A DNA stretch of 43,617 bases from an uncultured Pseudomonadota bacterium (GTDB taxonomy: Bacteria; Myxococcota_A; Bradymonadia; Bradymonadales; GCA-2716585): contig CAKZKQ010000478.1 of assembly GCA_937123825.1 (NCBI GenBank), forward strand, positions 1-43,617, given 5' to 3'. The position numbers and the translations under genes were made by a program. Shown one piece after another: positions 32,684 through 42,567 of this stretch (positions are counted from its first letter, which is position 1; each line of letters opens with the position of its first letter). The notes under the pieces were generated by a model, which worked only from the letters and a program-made list of their open reading frames with translations, was not told the DNA's origin and searched no databases.

Positions 32684-32922
32684 ATATTGCCCACATGTAC
32701 ATTCCGGCACCCATCATCCAATGCTCGGCGCCTGGATGCAATAAGAAGCTGTTTAAACCGCGTCTCTCTTGTCCCCAGGGATGCGCAAGAGCGCCCGATT
32801 TGGGCACCGATGGTGCTCTGGTGGGTGTCGATGGCTGCGCTTCTGGATGGTCTTCCACCCGAGCGCGCGATGGGGTACCTTCGCGCCGTCAAAACCCTTG
32901 CCTTTGGGAGGCCAGTCATTTC

Positions 32923-33972
32923 ATGAACACATCCGCCACGCCCAACACTCTGACCATGGTCACGCCCGACGACTGGCACGTGCATGTGCGCGACGGTGCC
33001 TCGTTGGCGTCCGTCGTGCCCGCCACAGCCCGCCAGTTTGGCCGCGCCATCATCATGCCCAACCTCAAGCCGCCGGTGACCACCGCCAAGATGGCGCTCG
33101 CGTACAAGGCCAGGATCATGGACGCCGTACCAGACGGGGTGGACTTTGAGCCGCTGATGACGCTCTACCTCACCGACAACACCCCGCCGTCCGAGATCGC
33201 CGTGGCCAAAGACGCCGGGGTGGCCGCCCTGAAGCTCTATCCCGCCGGCGCCACCACCAATTCGGACGCTGGGGTGACCGATCTAAAGCGCGTCTATGGT
33301 GTCCTGGAAGAGATGGAGCGGCTGGGCGTGCCGCTGCTGATGCACGGCGAGGTGACCCACGACCATGTGGACATCTTTGATCGGGAGCGGGTCTTTGTGG
33401 ATCAGGTCCTGGCGCCTTTGGTGAAGCGTTTTGAAGGCCTTAAGATCGTCATGGAGCACATCACAACCGCCGAGGCGGCCGAGTTTGTGGCCCAGGCCCC
33501 CGAGCGCATCGGTGCCACCATCACCGCCCACCACCTGCTGGTCAATCGCAACGCCATGCTGGTCGGCGGCATTCGCCCCCACTACTACTGTCTGCCCATC
33601 CTCAAGCGAGAGCGTGACCGCAAGGTGCTGCTGAAGTATGCCACCAGCGGCCCCAGCCGCTTTTTCCTTGGGACTGACAGCGCCCCGCACGCCGTGGGCG
33701 CCAAAGAGACCTCGTGTGGCTGTGCAGGGTGTTTCACCGCTCACGCGGCGCTGGAGCTTTACGCCGAGGCCTTTGAGTCCGTCGGCGCGCTCGACAAGCT
33801 GGAGGCCTTCGCCAGCCTCAACGGCCCCGACTTCTACGGCCTGCCCCGCAACGCCGGGACCGTCACCCTGGAGCGCTCGCCCTGGCAAGCTCCCCTCTCG
33901 GTCCCCTTTGGAGACAAAGAACTCAAGCCATGGCGCTCTGATGTGACGCTGGACTGGAAGTTGGTGGGCTAA
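32923..33972 (+). CDS. pyrC: Dihydroorotase
   Basis: A 349-residue enzyme (E. coli PyrC has 348) that converts carbamoyl-aspartate to dihydroorotate in pyrimidine synthesis, in the cytoplasm. Metal ligands and active-site segments are all present: [11 protein letters not shown] (two His), [11 protein letters not shown] (carboxylated Lys), LLMHGEVTH (His), MEHITT (His), [13 protein letters not shown] (catalytic Asp). [11 protein letters not shown] and [13 protein letters not shown] match the class II (PyrC) enzymes. Start at ATG 32923; GGGAGG lies 12 bases upstream. The gene stands alone, facing the convergent FAD-enzyme pseudogene. Confidence 0.96.
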   Translation: MNTSATPNTLTMVTPDDWHVHVRDGASLASVVPATARQFGRAIIMPNLKPPVTTAKMALAYKARIMDAVPDGVDFEPLMTLYLTDNTPPSEIAVAKDAGVAALKLYPAGATTNSDAGVTDLKRVYGVLEEMERLGVPLLMHGEVTHDHVDIFDRERVFVDQVLAPLVKRFEGLKIVMEHITTAEAAEFVAQAPERIGATITAHHLLVNRNAMLVGGIRPHYYCLPILKRERDRKVLLKYATSGPSRFFLGTDSAPHAVGAKETSCGCAGCFTAHAALELYAEAFESVGALDKLEAFASLNGPDFYGLPRNAGTVTLERSPWQAPLSVPFGDKELKPWRSDVTLDWKLVG

Positions 33973-34092
33973 CTTCAACAGGGCCCAGGCCGCCTGTGCG
34001 ACCAGGTTCTGACGTTGTGGAAGGGAGTGGTTCCTGATTTCTTAGGTCGGGAAGGTGTCCGTTCCGGCGCGGTGAGGGGTGGCCGCTGGTTT

Positions 34093-34137
34093 ATACCAAA
34101 ATGCAGACGAAAGGGTCGGACGTATGCATTTTGGTAT
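34093..34137. terminator. Perfect 13-bp hairpin between convergent genes
   Basis: ATACCAAAATGCA (34093-34105) pairs with TGCATTTTGGTAT (34125-34137) around a 19-base loop. Its end overlaps the stop codon of the minus-strand FAD enzyme. It may serve as a bidirectional terminator between pyrC and that gene. Its halves recur, separated, at 30422-30743. Confidence 0.6.
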
Positions 34138-35669
34138 CAGGCCAGGAGGCCGCGTTCGGGGACGGTGAAGATGGGCTCGGGTTGGAGGGTCTCCTGGGCC
34201 ATGATGGCGTTGGCGCAGAGCAAGCCCGAGGTGCAGGCCGCCTCCATGAGCATGGCGGGGTAGGGCAGCTTGACCCAGTCTCCGGCCAGGTAGAGGCCGC
34301 GCACGGGGGTGCGGAAGCCGGGCCGGTGCCGGTGCATGCCGACGTGGAAGGCCGTAAAGTTCTCGTAGTCGTGGTAGACCCCGTGGAGGACTTTGGCGCC
34401 GCGCATCTGGGGGTCCTACTGGACAAGGTCTGCCAGGAGCGCCTGGCGGATGGCCTCGGGCTCGACCAGATGGTCGGGCAGGGCGTAGCTGTGCAGCTCG
34501 TAGATGCCGCCGCCGCTCTTTTGGGCCCAGTCCCGACAGTCCTTTTCGTAGTGGTGGTAGAAGGTCACCGAGTCCAGCGCGTTGAAGCGCTCGGTGGAGA
34601 TGAAGTGGGGCAGGCCATGGCCCATGTCCCGGTCCATCCAGACGCGCCAGACGGCGTAGCGCTGCGCGGGGCGCAGACGAGTGATGCGGTCGGCCCAGGC
34701 GGGGTGCTCGTGGATCCAGGGGCAGTTGGAGAGGATGGCGCGGGTGCCGACGACGTCGGTGGCCAGGACCACGCGGTCAAAGCGTTGGCCGTGGACTCTG
34801 AAGCCGTCTTCGTCGCGCTCAATGGTGTCCACGCCCTGGCCGGTGTGGATGCTGGCGCCGTGCTGGGTCAGGTGCTCGACCATGGGCCCCAGGATGGTGT
34901 CCTGGTAGTTGCCTGTGGGGTAGTCGTAGAGCAGCCCGTGGTCGTGGCCCAGGTAGTAGAAGTGGAAGCTCTTGATCAACTCCGCCAGCGACATCCGGTC
35001 GGCGTCCGAGAAGAACGCCCGAGAGAAGGTGTTGAAGGCCAGACGCAGTTGGGTGGGCAGCTTGGCTTGGCGGTCAAAGTCCTCAAAGGAGGTGTCGTCA
35101 AAGTTGGCGAAGGTGCGCCCCGGGTCGTAGCGCAAGAATGGATCGAGCTTGCGCATGGCCGGTGAGAAGATCAGATCTTTCCATGAGAAGAGGCCCTTTT
35201 GGGCCATGGAGATCATGTTGAGGATGGGCGTGGTGTCGACGTCCTTGAAGCCCAGGCGTTGGCCGGACTGCTCGATGATCATGTAGTCATCGATGGGGAT
35301 GAACCCTTTGCGAAGATCCAGGCTGTCGAGCAGGCGGTTGAAGTTGTAGTAGTGGCGGAAGAAGGCGTGGAAGCCGTGATCGACCCAGACGTCCTGGGCG
35401 TCGTCGCCCTGGCCGATGGTCTCCTGCCAAGAGCCCAGCTTGCCCCCCAGGTAGGTGTTGCGCTCAAAGAGCGACACGGTGTAGCCACGGCGCGCCAACT
35501 CAATGGCGGCCGTAAACCCCGCGATGCCGCCGCCGATGACCGCCACCGTGCGCTCCTGGTCGAGCTTTCGGGGCAGGGTGGGGTCGATGCGGTTGGCTTG
35601 CTGGCGAAAACCGCCAAAGCGGTCCTCTATCTTCTGTGCGATCCAGGGTTTGATCGATGCGGTGGCCAT
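34137..35669 (-). pseudogene. FAD-dependent carotenoid-desaturase-like oxidoreductase, in-frame amber stop
   Basis: The frame runs from ATG 35669 to a TAG at 34418-34416 (417 residues) and then continues in the same frame to 34137 for another 92 codons. The full 510-codon protein is a phytoene-desaturase/hydroxysqualene-dehydroxylase-like flavoenzyme: Rossmann VAVIGGGIAGFTAAIELARRG, LGGKLGSW, and in the part after the stop the closing FAD motif VRGLYLAGDWVKLPYPAMLMEAA. The sequence around the stop reads LLADLVQ-stop-DPQMRGAKVLH; the TAG is one base from CAG (Gln). Without readthrough or sequencing error, the enzyme loses its FAD-closing segment and would be dead. Substrate likely a carotenoid or related polyprenyl compound. 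Confidence 0.8.
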
Positions 35670-35724
35670 GGGCTCTCTTCTCTGGTTGGGAGGCGGCGCT
35701 TGGCGTTTGCCTCAGACGGTCGGG

Positions 35725-36045
35725 TCACGGATTGTGCTCGAAGGCTTCCTGAAGCTTCTCGGCAGTGCCGATCGGCGCGCGCCCCATCACCTCCAAACTG
35801 CGCGCGTTGTCGCTTAGCGTGGCGCAGATGGCGGGCAGGTAGGAGCGATCAAGCCAGAACCAGGGCCCCGGCTTTCGGTTTTTGGTACGCAGGCGCGCGA
35901 TCATCAGATCGTGCTCCAAGAGATACTCTCCCACCGCTTGCCGACCTTCGGCGCTGGCCTCTTCAAGTTCTGCCAGAAAATCGGGTAGATTTTCGCGGTC
36001 ATAGGTGTACTCTCTGGCCCGACGCAACAATTGGCTGATGGACAT
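35725..36045 (-). CDS. Hypothetical 106-residue protein
   Basis: ATG 36045, 106 residues, soluble and charged. The N-terminal half is helical (SISQLLRRAREYTYDRENLPDFLAELEEA, EGRQAVGEYLLEHD), the middle is basic (RLRTKNRKPGPWFWLDRSYL) and ends AFEHNP. A conserved-looking W-x-W-L-D-R-S-Y-L-P-A segment suggests a real protein, but no family is recognised. Divergent from the LRR/BRCT gene (117-base gap). Only a weak GGGGG precedes the start. Confidence 0.6.
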   Translation of the reverse strand: MSISQLLRRAREYTYDRENLPDFLAELEEASAEGRQAVGEYLLEHDLMIARLRTKNRKPGPWFWLDRSYLPAICATLSDNARSLEVMGRAPIGTAEKLQEAFEHNP

Positions 36046-36162
36046 GGGCAACCCCCAGTGGTCAACTCTCTCTGTGCACATGGATGCTCGCCAGCGCCCC
36101 ACAGGTACGCCAGCGTGAGACATCTTGCATCTTTGTGCCAGCATCAACAAGGAGGTGGAGCG

Positions 36163-37935
36163 GTGAGCAGAAACAAGAAGCGGGTCAAGGCGCTGTTGGC
36201 GTCGGGCACCCAGGCGGATCTGGTCAAGGCCATGGAGTTGTGCTGGTCTCGAAGGCGCCAGCATATGGATCTTGCCGAGTTGGAGTTGGAAGAGATCCCC
36301 GCAGGGCTCTGGCCGCTGATGGCCAAGCAAGCCGAACACATGAGCACGCTCTCGCTGTCGGGCAACAAGCTCACTGAGCTTCCCGACGAGATCGGCCAGT
36401 TGACCGGCGTGCGCTTTCTGCACCTCCAGGACAACAAGCTCACCGGTTTGCCCCAGGCGCTGGCCAGGTTGATCCAGATCAACACCATCAACATCTCCAA
36501 AAACAGGGGCATCAAGACCATCCCCGCGGTGATCTTTGCGCTGCCCAACCTGCAAAACGCCTACGGGGTTCGCGGGTGCACGCGCGGGGAGTGGCTGCGC
36601 CGTTTGGAAGGCTTCTTGCGCCGCACCCAGGGGCTCGAAGGCGCGCGCCGGGCCAGGATGTTTGATGTCTATCGTGCCGACGCGGACAACCAGAAGGCCC
36701 CGCTGTCGCACCTGGTGGAGTCGTTGGTGCGCAAAGAGCCGGACCTCTTTGCGATCGCCTCCAAGGCTTTGATGGCGCGCTCGGCCAAGGCCCCGCTGGA
36801 TGAGACCTCCGAGGTGGTGATCCTGGGTTCGGTGGGCTTTAAGCGCAACGAACTCAAGGCGGCGCTGACCAACAAGGGCATCGGCTACGCCACCTCACTG
36901 ACCCCCAAGACCACCCACGTCGTTGTGGGCTCCTCGCCGAAGAAGTTTGAGGCCATCGACGAGCCAGGGCGCGTGTGGACCTTTTTGAGTGAGTCGGACG
37001 CGGCGAGCATGATCCAGTCCCAGCCTCAGAAGCCCACGGACTTTGCCAACACCGAGGATCGGCGCGCCAGCCAGCATGGTCAGAACGTGGCCACGCTGCT
37101 GATGAGCGGCGATGAGGCCAGCCAGGAGCTGGGTTTGGGGCTTTTGGGCGACGGCGCGCTGCCCCAAGAGGTCGCCACGGGGCTTTTTGTGGTGGCCAAG
37201 CTGAGCCGAAACGCCAAACACCGGGCCAAGGCGCGCAAAATCCTTAAAAAACGCGCGCCGGTGTCGCTGCAAAAGGCCATCTCGGATCGTGGCAAGCTGG
37301 CCTACGAGGGCGAAAAGGCCGAGCGGCGCACCAGCGCCAACCTCAGGACTCTGGCCCGGCTTGATAAGAGCGTCGACTGGTTTGCCGTGGCGCGCTTCAT
37401 CCACAAACGCACGCGTTATGGCCTGAGCTACGTCATGGAGGCGGCACCGCTGGAGCTTAAATTGGAGGTGCTGCGCGAGCGTTTGTCCAAAAACAACATC
37501 CTCGACTACAACGCGGTCTACACGCCCGGCTACAGGCCCGACTACGAAAACCCCTACTCCTATTACAGCGGCATCAAAGTCCCCGATTTTCTCTATGAGT
37601 TGACCGAGTTGCAGGGGCTGGATCTGTCGTGGTGTTGCTTTGACACCTTCCCCAAAGGGCTGTCGCGGCTGGAAAACCTCCAGGCGCTCGATCTGACCGG
37701 CAACATGTTCACCAAGTTGCCCGATGAAATCATGGATCTGAAGAACCTCAAGGTGCTCAAGCTCTCCAGCAACGCCTTCGATGGTCTGCCGCCCCAGATT
37801 TTGAAGATGCCGTGGCTCAAAACGGTTGAAATCCGGCGCAACCGCGCCGGCGGCGACAGCCACACCATGGCCCCCGTCGACATTGACGCAGCGCGCAAGC
37901 AGATGCCTGGGTGCTCATTTACGGCCGACACCTGA
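36163..37935 (+). CDS. Leucine-rich-repeat protein with central BRCT domain
   Basis: A 590-residue cytoplasmic protein (no signal) beginning at GTG 36163 after AAGGAGGTGGAG. LRRs occur at both ends: residues about 30-130 (LSLSGNKLTELPDEIGQLTG, LHLQDNKLTGLPQAL, IKTIPAVIF) and about 475-570 (GLDLSWCCFDTFPKGLSRL, LDLTGNMFTKLPDEI, LKLSSNAFDGLPPQI). Between them, residues about 220-290 form a BRCT-like domain (SEVVILGSVGFKRNELKAAL, IGYATSLTPKTTHVVVG, WTFLSESDAASMI), a module usually found in DNA ligase or repair proteins. The stretch 300-470 is helical and unrecognised. LRR-BRCT-LRR in one bacterial chain is unusual; a protein-interaction hub is likely. A terminator follows at 38034. Confidence 0.8.
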   Translation: MSRNKKRVKALLASGTQADLVKAMELCWSRRRQHMDLAELELEEIPAGLWPLMAKQAEHMSTLSLSGNKLTELPDEIGQLTGVRFLHLQDNKLTGLPQALARLIQINTINISKNRGIKTIPAVIFALPNLQNAYGVRGCTRGEWLRRLEGFLRRTQGLEGARRARMFDVYRADADNQKAPLSHLVESLVRKEPDLFAIASKALMARSAKAPLDETSEVVILGSVGFKRNELKAALTNKGIGYATSLTPKTTHVVVGSSPKKFEAIDEPGRVWTFLSESDAASMIQSQPQKPTDFANTEDRRASQHGQNVATLLMSGDEASQELGLGLLGDGALPQEVATGLFVVAKLSRNAKHRAKARKILKKRAPVSLQKAISDRGKLAYEGEKAERRTSANLRTLARLDKSVDWFAVARFIHKRTRYGLSYVMEAAPLELKLEVLRERLSKNNILDYNAVYTPGYRPDYENPYSYYSGIKVPDFLYELTELQGLDLSWCCFDTFPKGLSRLENLQALDLTGNMFTKLPDEIMDLKNLKVLKLSSNAFDGLPPQILKMPWLKTVEIRRNRAGGDSHTMAPVDIDAARKQMPGCSFTADT

Positions 37936-37962
37936 GCTTTGAAGACAGGGTTGGCCCCAGGT

Positions 37963-38002
37963 TCTGTCTGACAGTGGGGACTTGGGACAATTGTCAGACA
38001 GA
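37963..38002. terminator. Strong hairpin after the LRR/BRCT gene
   Basis: An 11-bp perfect stem, TCTGTCTGACA/TGTCAGACAGA (37963-37973 and 37992-38002), with an 18-base loop, 28 bases after the stop. No U-tract follows, so termination may depend on the second hairpin at 38034. Confidence 0.5.
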
Positions 38003-38033
38003 GCCCTGAATATTGTGGGCAAGAACGAGTTGA

Positions 38034-38069
38034 AGGGCTGCGCGCTTGGCGAGCAGCCCTTCTTTGTTG
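38034..38069 (+). terminator. Intrinsic terminator of the LRR/BRCT gene
   Basis: An 8-bp stem AGGGCTGC/GCAGCCCT (38034-38041 and 38053-38060) followed by TCTTTGTTGG. It faces the convergent Kazal operon. Confidence 0.6.
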
Positions 38070-38151
38070 GGTGGGTCATCTTCAGCAGTGCTGTGATGTG
38101 GGCGGCGCCTTCAGAGACCACGGTGAGGGTGGTCTCGAAGGCTTTGGTGCG

Positions 38152-39804
38152 TCACTCGCAGGCGCCGGAAGAGGCGGCGGAGGTGCCAGCGGCGTTGGCT
38201 TCGCACTCGTTGCCGTAGGTTTCGCCGTCGCAGCCGCAGACGGGCGCAAAGATTTCGGCGCAGACTTCGGGGGGCGTGCTGCAGATGCCGGTGGCGTCGG
38301 CCCAGCCGCAGATGTCCCGGATTTCAAAGTGGCAGTACTCGCCGCGCTCGCAGGTATCGCCCAGGCGGCCGCCGCAGGCGCGGGTGTTGTTGTCTTCGCA
38401 CTCGCCTTCGTAGGCGATCTCGACGCCAGCAGCGCGGGCAAAGCAGTCGTTGGAGTAGGTTTCGCCATCGACGCCGCACACGGGAGCGTAGATTTCAGGG
38501 CAGGCGATTTCGCCGCACTCGCCGCCGTGGGCGATGTTGACGCCAGCGCCGTCGGCGAAGCATTCGTTGGAGTAGGTTTCACCGTCGCAGCCGCACACAG
38601 GGGCGTATTCAAAGGTGCAGGCTTCGGGGCGGCCGGCGCAGACGCCGGTCACGTTGAGGTCTTCGCCGCAGAACCCGGCTTCCGTTTTGCAGAACTGACC
38701 GCGGGCGCAGTCATCGTCGCTGGTGCAGATGTCGTCGGGCTCTTGACCGCATTCGCCCAGTGACGCGGCGGAGGTGCCAGCGGCGTTGGCGGCGCACTCG
38801 TTGCCGTAGGTCTGGCCGTCGCAGCCGCACACGGGGGCGTACTGCTCGGTGCAGACTTCGGGACGGGGACGGCAGATGCCGGTGGCGTCGGCGGCGCCGC
38901 AGAAATCGCGCACTTCAAAGTGGCAGTACTCACCGCGTTCGCAGGTGTCACCAAGGCGAGCACCGCAGGCGCGGGTGTTGTTGTCTTCGCACTCGCCTTC
39001 GTAGGCGATTTCTGCGCCAGCGGCCTCGGCGAAGCACGCGTTGGGGTAGGTTTCGCCGTCGGTGCCGCACACTGGGGCGTAGATTTCGGGGCAGGCGATG
39101 TCGTCTTCGCACTCGCCTTCGTAGGCGATGTCGATGCCAGCGGCGTTGGCGTAGCAGCCGTTGCCGTAGGTCTCGCCGTCGGTGCCGCAGACCGGGTCGT
39201 AGATGTCGGGGCAGGCGATGCCGTCACACTCGCCGCGGTGGGCGACGTTGACGCCGCTCTCGTCGGCTTCGCACTCGTTGCCGTAGGTCTCGCCGTCGCA
39301 GCCACAGACGGGATCGAATTGCAGGGTGCAGGCCTCGGGGTGTTCGGTGCAGGTGCCGGTGCCGACAAAGTCATCGTTGCAGGCGCCAGCGGGCAGCTTG
39401 CAGAATGCGTTGTCGCCGCAATCGGCGTCGCTGGTGCAGTCGCCGTCGGGCTGGTCGTCACACTCGCCTTCGTAGGCGATCTCGACGCCAGCGGCGTTCG
39501 CTTCGCAGTCGTTGCCGTAGGTCTGGCCATCGGCGCCGCAGACCGGCGCAAAGATGGCGGGGCAATCCACGGCGTTGTTGTCCTCGTCTTCACAGTCGGG
39601 GTCGGGATCGGCGCAGAAGTCGTCGCAGATGCCGTCGTCGTACCAGTCGAATTCGTCGCAGAAGTCGCGCTCGTCGCCATTTTCGGCGCGCTGGCGCGCT
39701 TCGTCTTTGGTCAACTCGGCGGTGTTGTCATTGGGTGTGTCGTCGCCACATGCGGCAGCCGTCAGCAGCAGCGCCGGGATAAGGGCGCAGATCAAGCGTT
39801 TCAT
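38152..39804 (-). CDS. Eight-domain Kazal-like protease-inhibitor lipoprotein
   Basis: A 550-residue lipoprotein: AGGAGG before the ATG, signal [16 protein letters not shown] with lipobox TAAAC. After an acidic Cys-rich segment ([16 protein letters not shown]), it carries eight Kazal-like modules of the form C-P-x-I-Y-x-P-V-C-G-x-D-G-x-T-Y-x-N-x-C, ending in G-E-C. They are interleaved with spacer modules such as [18 protein letters not shown] and [11 protein letters not shown]. Kazal domains inhibit serine proteases by presenting a reactive loop; the reactive-site residue varies between modules here. It is likely surface-anchored and protects against host or competitor proteases. It is the third gene of a putative operon, 70 bases after the second. 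Confidence 0.9.
   Translation of the reverse strand: MKRLICALIPALLLTAAACGDDTPNDNTAELTKDEARQRAENGDERDFCDEFDWYDDGICDDFCADPDPDCEDEDNNAVDCPAIFAPVCGADGQTYGNDCEANAAGVEIAYEGECDDQPDGDCTSDADCGDNAFCKLPAGACNDDFVGTGTCTEHPEACTLQFDPVCGCDGETYGNECEADESGVNVAHRGECDGIACPDIYDPVCGTDGETYGNGCYANAAGIDIAYEGECEDDIACPEIYAPVCGTDGETYPNACFAEAAGAEIAYEGECEDNNTRACGARLGDTCERGEYCHFEVRDFCGAADATGICRPRPEVCTEQYAPVCGCDGQTYGNECAANAAGTSAASLGECGQEPDDICTSDDDCARGQFCKTEAGFCGEDLNVTGVCAGRPEACTFEYAPVCGCDGETYSNECFADGAGVNIAHGGECGEIACPEIYAPVCGVDGETYSNDCFARAAGVEIAYEGECEDNNTRACGGRLGDTCERGEYCHFEIRDICGWADATGICSTPPEVCAEIFAPVCGCDGETYGNECEANAAGTSAASSGACE
38372..39009. repeat. Two identical 47-base direct repeats within the Kazal gene
   Basis: The 47 bases at 38372-38418 recur exactly at 38963-39009, 591 bases (197 codons) apart and in the same frame. 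Recombination between them would delete or add two or three Kazal modules without shifting the frame. Confidence 0.85.
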
Positions 39805-39874
39805 GGGAGTCCTCCTATGAACTTTATGGTGTCGCCCGCATTGGGCGACAGGTTCTAGCCCGCGTAACTCTGTC

Positions 39875-41563
39875 TTATTCGCACTCGCCCAGGGACATCA
39901 CGCCGGTGCCTGCCTGATTGGCGGCGCAAGCGTTGTTGTAGGTTTCGCCGTCGCAGCCACAAACCGGGTTCACCTCTTCAGTGCAGACCTCGGGTTGTGC
40001 TTTGCAGACGCCCGTGGCGTCGGCGGCACCGCACATGTCCTGGAGTTCGTATTCACAGTATTCGTTGTCGTTGCATGTTTGTCCTTCACGGCCACCGCAG
40101 GCGCGCTCATCGCCTTCGCAGGGGCCGTTGGCGGCAGCCGAGGTGCCAGCGGCGTTGGCCTCGCACTCGTTGCCGTAGGTGACGTCGTCGCAGCCACAGA
40201 CCGGCGCAAAGATCTCGGCGCAGACCTCGGTCGGGGTGCTGCAGACGCCGTTGGCGTCGGCGCGGCCACAAATGTCTTGGATTTCAAAGCGGCAGAATTG
40301 GCCTTCATCGCAGGTGTCACCCAGGCGGCCGCCGCAGGCGCGAGTGTCGTTGTCTTCGCACTGGCCTTCGCGGTCGATGTTGATGCCAGCTTCATGGGCG
40401 AAGCATTCGTTGTCGTAGGTTTGGCCATCGCAGCCGCACACGGGGGCCAACTCGAAGGTGCAGGCCTGGGGGCGGTCCACACACAAGCCGGTGGCGTTCT
40501 GGTTGCAGGCGTCGTCGGCAATTTGGCAGAACCGGTTCGGGTTGCAGTCGCCGTTGTTGGTGCAGACGCCGCCGGGGGGCTCTCCGCATTGGCCAAAGTG
40601 GGCCACAGAGGTGCCAGCGCCGTTGGCATCGCACTCGTTGCCGTAGTCGACGCCGTCGCAGCCGCAGACCGGGGCAAAGATTTCCGTGCAGACTTCGGGG
40701 CGGACGCGGCAGGTGCCGGTGGCGTCGGCGGCGCCGCACATGTCGGCCTCTTCAAAGTGGCAGTACTCGCCGCCCTGGCATGTGTCGCCCAGACGGGCGC
40801 CGCAGGCGCGGGCATCGCTGTCGTCATCGCCTTCACACTCGCCTTCGTAGTCGATGTCTATGCCAGCGGCGTTGGCGTAGCAGCCGTTGCCGTAGGTTTC
40901 GCCATCCACGCCGCAGACCGGGTCGTAGATGTCCGGGCAGGCGATGTCGTCTTCACATTGGCCTTCGCGGGCGATGTTGACGCCGTTGGCCTGGGCATCG
41001 CACTCGTTGCCGTAGGTTTGGCCGTCACAGCCGCACACGGGGGCAAAGATCAGGTTGCAGTCGCCGACCAGCTCGGTGCACAGACCAGGGCTCTGGCCGC
41101 AGACGCCTGTGTCGTTGGCGCAGTATTGGTTGCCGTTGCAGTCGTCGTTGTTGGAGCACCCGGTGGGGGTGTCTGGGCCGGGGGCGCAGTGCGCGTCGTT
41201 GCAGCTGAGCCCGTCGATGACGTCGTCGCAGGTGTCGTCATTGTCGCAAGGAGCCAGACAGATGCCGGCGCGCGGCGAGCCGAGGCCTTTGCACAAGACG
41301 GCGGCGGTGCCGGTGTTGGTTGGGACACACGCGGTCAGCCCCTGGGTGCTGTCGCACTGGGCGTTGTCGTCGCAAGCGACGGTGCAGACGCCGCAGACAC
41401 ATTGCGCGCCGGGGCCGCAGGCGTCGTCGTCGTCGCACAGCGCCATCCAGTGTGTTTCGCTGGAGAGGTCTGGGGTTGACGGCGAGGTGTTGCCACAGCC
41501 AAGCGCGGTCAGGAGGGCCATCGCGCACAGCGCGAGGGTGATGAGGTGCTGGTGGGTGTTCAT
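39875..41563 (-). CDS. Six-domain Kazal-like protease-inhibitor lipoprotein
   Basis: A 562-residue lipoprotein: GGAGGGG precedes ATG 41563; signal [14 protein letters not shown] with lipobox TALGC. The N-terminal 130 residues are Cys-rich ([18 protein letters not shown]), EGF/VWC-like. Six Kazal-like modules follow ([20 protein letters not shown] and similar), interleaved with [22 protein letters not shown] spacers. The module order is close to that of the next gene, so the pair arose by duplication. Its start overlaps the stop of the regulator gene by 4 bases (ATGA), indicating translational coupling. Role as for its paralogue: inhibition of serine proteases at the cell surface. Confidence 0.9.
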   Translation of the reverse strand: MNTHQHLITLALCAMALLTALGCGNTSPSTPDLSSETHWMALCDDDDACGPGAQCVCGVCTVACDDNAQCDSTQGLTACVPTNTGTAAVLCKGLGSPRAGICLAPCDNDDTCDDVIDGLSCNDAHCAPGPDTPTGCSNNDDCNGNQYCANDTGVCGQSPGLCTELVGDCNLIFAPVCGCDGQTYGNECDAQANGVNIAREGQCEDDIACPDIYDPVCGVDGETYGNGCYANAAGIDIDYEGECEGDDDSDARACGARLGDTCQGGEYCHFEEADMCGAADATGTCRVRPEVCTEIFAPVCGCDGVDYGNECDANGAGTSVAHFGQCGEPPGGVCTNNGDCNPNRFCQIADDACNQNATGLCVDRPQACTFELAPVCGCDGQTYDNECFAHEAGINIDREGQCEDNDTRACGGRLGDTCDEGQFCRFEIQDICGRADANGVCSTPTEVCAEIFAPVCGCDDVTYGNECEANAAGTSAAANGPCEGDERACGGREGQTCNDNEYCEYELQDMCGAADATGVCKAQPEVCTEEVNPVCGCDGETYNNACAANQAGTGVMSLGECE

Positions 41564-42567
41564 GCGTCGTCCCCTCCAGCGTTTTGATCGTCCCACATGA
41601 CGGTCTGTCCCGTGTAGAAGAGCACGCGCATGGGTTCGGGGGGCGGCGCGTGCTGTGCGTTGTGATCATCCACGCGGTTGCGCAGCGCCGAGGCTTGTTG
41701 GCGCACCTGGCTTAGAAAGCCCAGGACTTCTTCACTCATGGGGTGACCTTCCCAGATGTCGAAGCCGTAGGTGCTGCCGCCGATGGCGTCGCGCAGGTCA
41801 GCGCGGGTCGAGCCCTGGTTGAGCTTGGTGCACAGCGCCACGACCATTGCCTGGTAGTGGTCAAAGACCGCTGCTTCCCAGCCCACTGGGGCTCCGTAAG
41901 ATATCACGCATTCGTCACACGAGTAGAGCGTCTGTCCATCCTCGCCGGGGTTCTGGGTGATGCGGCCGTCTGCCAGGAGGCGTTCGAGGGCTTCATCAAG
42001 GGCATCACCGTCGAGCGCGATGCTGGCGGTGATGTCTTGTCGGGAGGCGGGTTGGAGGTGGTGGATGGTGATCCAGGCGATGTGCGCGGCGCGCTCGGTG
42101 GGGTCATCCTGGGGGGAGAGTCCCATTTCTTCGTCGCTGATGGCGCGGTAGGCCGTGCGATCGCCCCGGCCGGTTTTGAAGATCAGACCGGTTTCGACCA
42201 GATCATTGAGGACACCTTTGACCGTCATCGAGTCGTCGCGGCTGAACCGGGTGAGGATTTCACCTCGGGTGACCATGTTCTTGGACTGGATGAAAGACAG
42301 GACGGCTTCCCAGAGGGTGACGCCGCGGTCGGTGGCGGACTCACTGAGCCTGCGGACTTTGGCGTGGTAGGTCCGCAGCGCCATGCCAAACATGTCCGCG
42401 ATGATCTTCTGCCCGACGCCCTGGGCCTGGAGCTCTTTGACCAGATCCAGAAAGACCTGGTTGGCCACGTGGGCCAAAGGCGCCCGCATGCCCGCCGTGG
42501 TGGCCAGTTGGGCCACCAGGATCATGGTCTGTCGGACAATGGCGTCAATGAGCAGGGCGACGTTCAC
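41560..42567 (-). CDS. Putative winged-helix regulator coupled to Kazal genes
   Basis: A 335-residue soluble protein. The GTG at 42567 follows GGAGAG by 7 bases; an earlier ATG has no such site. The N-terminal part (VALLIDAIVRQTMILVAQLATTAG, then APLAHVANQVFLDLVKEL, GQKIIADMFGMALRTYHAKVRRL) reads as helix-turn-helix; the middle (VTRGEILTRFSRDDSMTVKGVLNDLVETGLIF, TGRGDRTAYRA) is a winged-helix. A third winged-helix-like region (RQDITASIALDGDALDEALERLLADGRI) and two Cys in YSCDEC are followed by a helical C-terminus. I have seen this type repeatedly in Myxococcota genomes but know no function. Coupled by ATGA overlap to the Kazal lipoproteins, so it probably controls them; inferred. Confidence 0.8.
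   Translation of the reverse strand: MNVALLIDAIVRQTMILVAQLATTAGMRAPLAHVANQVFLDLVKELQAQGVGQKIIADMFGMALRTYHAKVRRLSESATDRGVTLWEAVLSFIQSKNMVTRGEILTRFSRDDSMTVKGVLNDLVETGLIFKTGRGDRTAYRAISDEEMGLSPQDDPTERAAHIAWITIHHLQPASRQDITASIALDGDALDEALERLLADGRITQNPGEDGQTLYSCDECVISYGAPVGWEAAVFDHYQAMVVALCTKLNQGSTRADLRDAIGGSTYGFDIWEGHPMSEEVLGFLSQVRQQASALRNRVDDHNAQHAPPPEPMRVLFYTGQTVMWDDQNAGGDDA

Noticed and set aside
39995..41479. 494-codon open frame on the + strand opposite the Kazal gene
   Set aside because: Repetitive Ala/Val/Gly sequence produced by the antisense of Cys/Asp/Gly-rich repeats; no ribosome site and no protein-like features. The same holds for the + frame at 38920-39858.
38152..41563. Dense repeated DNA that could suggest a CRISPR or satellite array
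   Set aside because: Repeats are imperfect, of codon-sized periodicity and encode Kazal modules; there are no uniform repeats with unique spacers.
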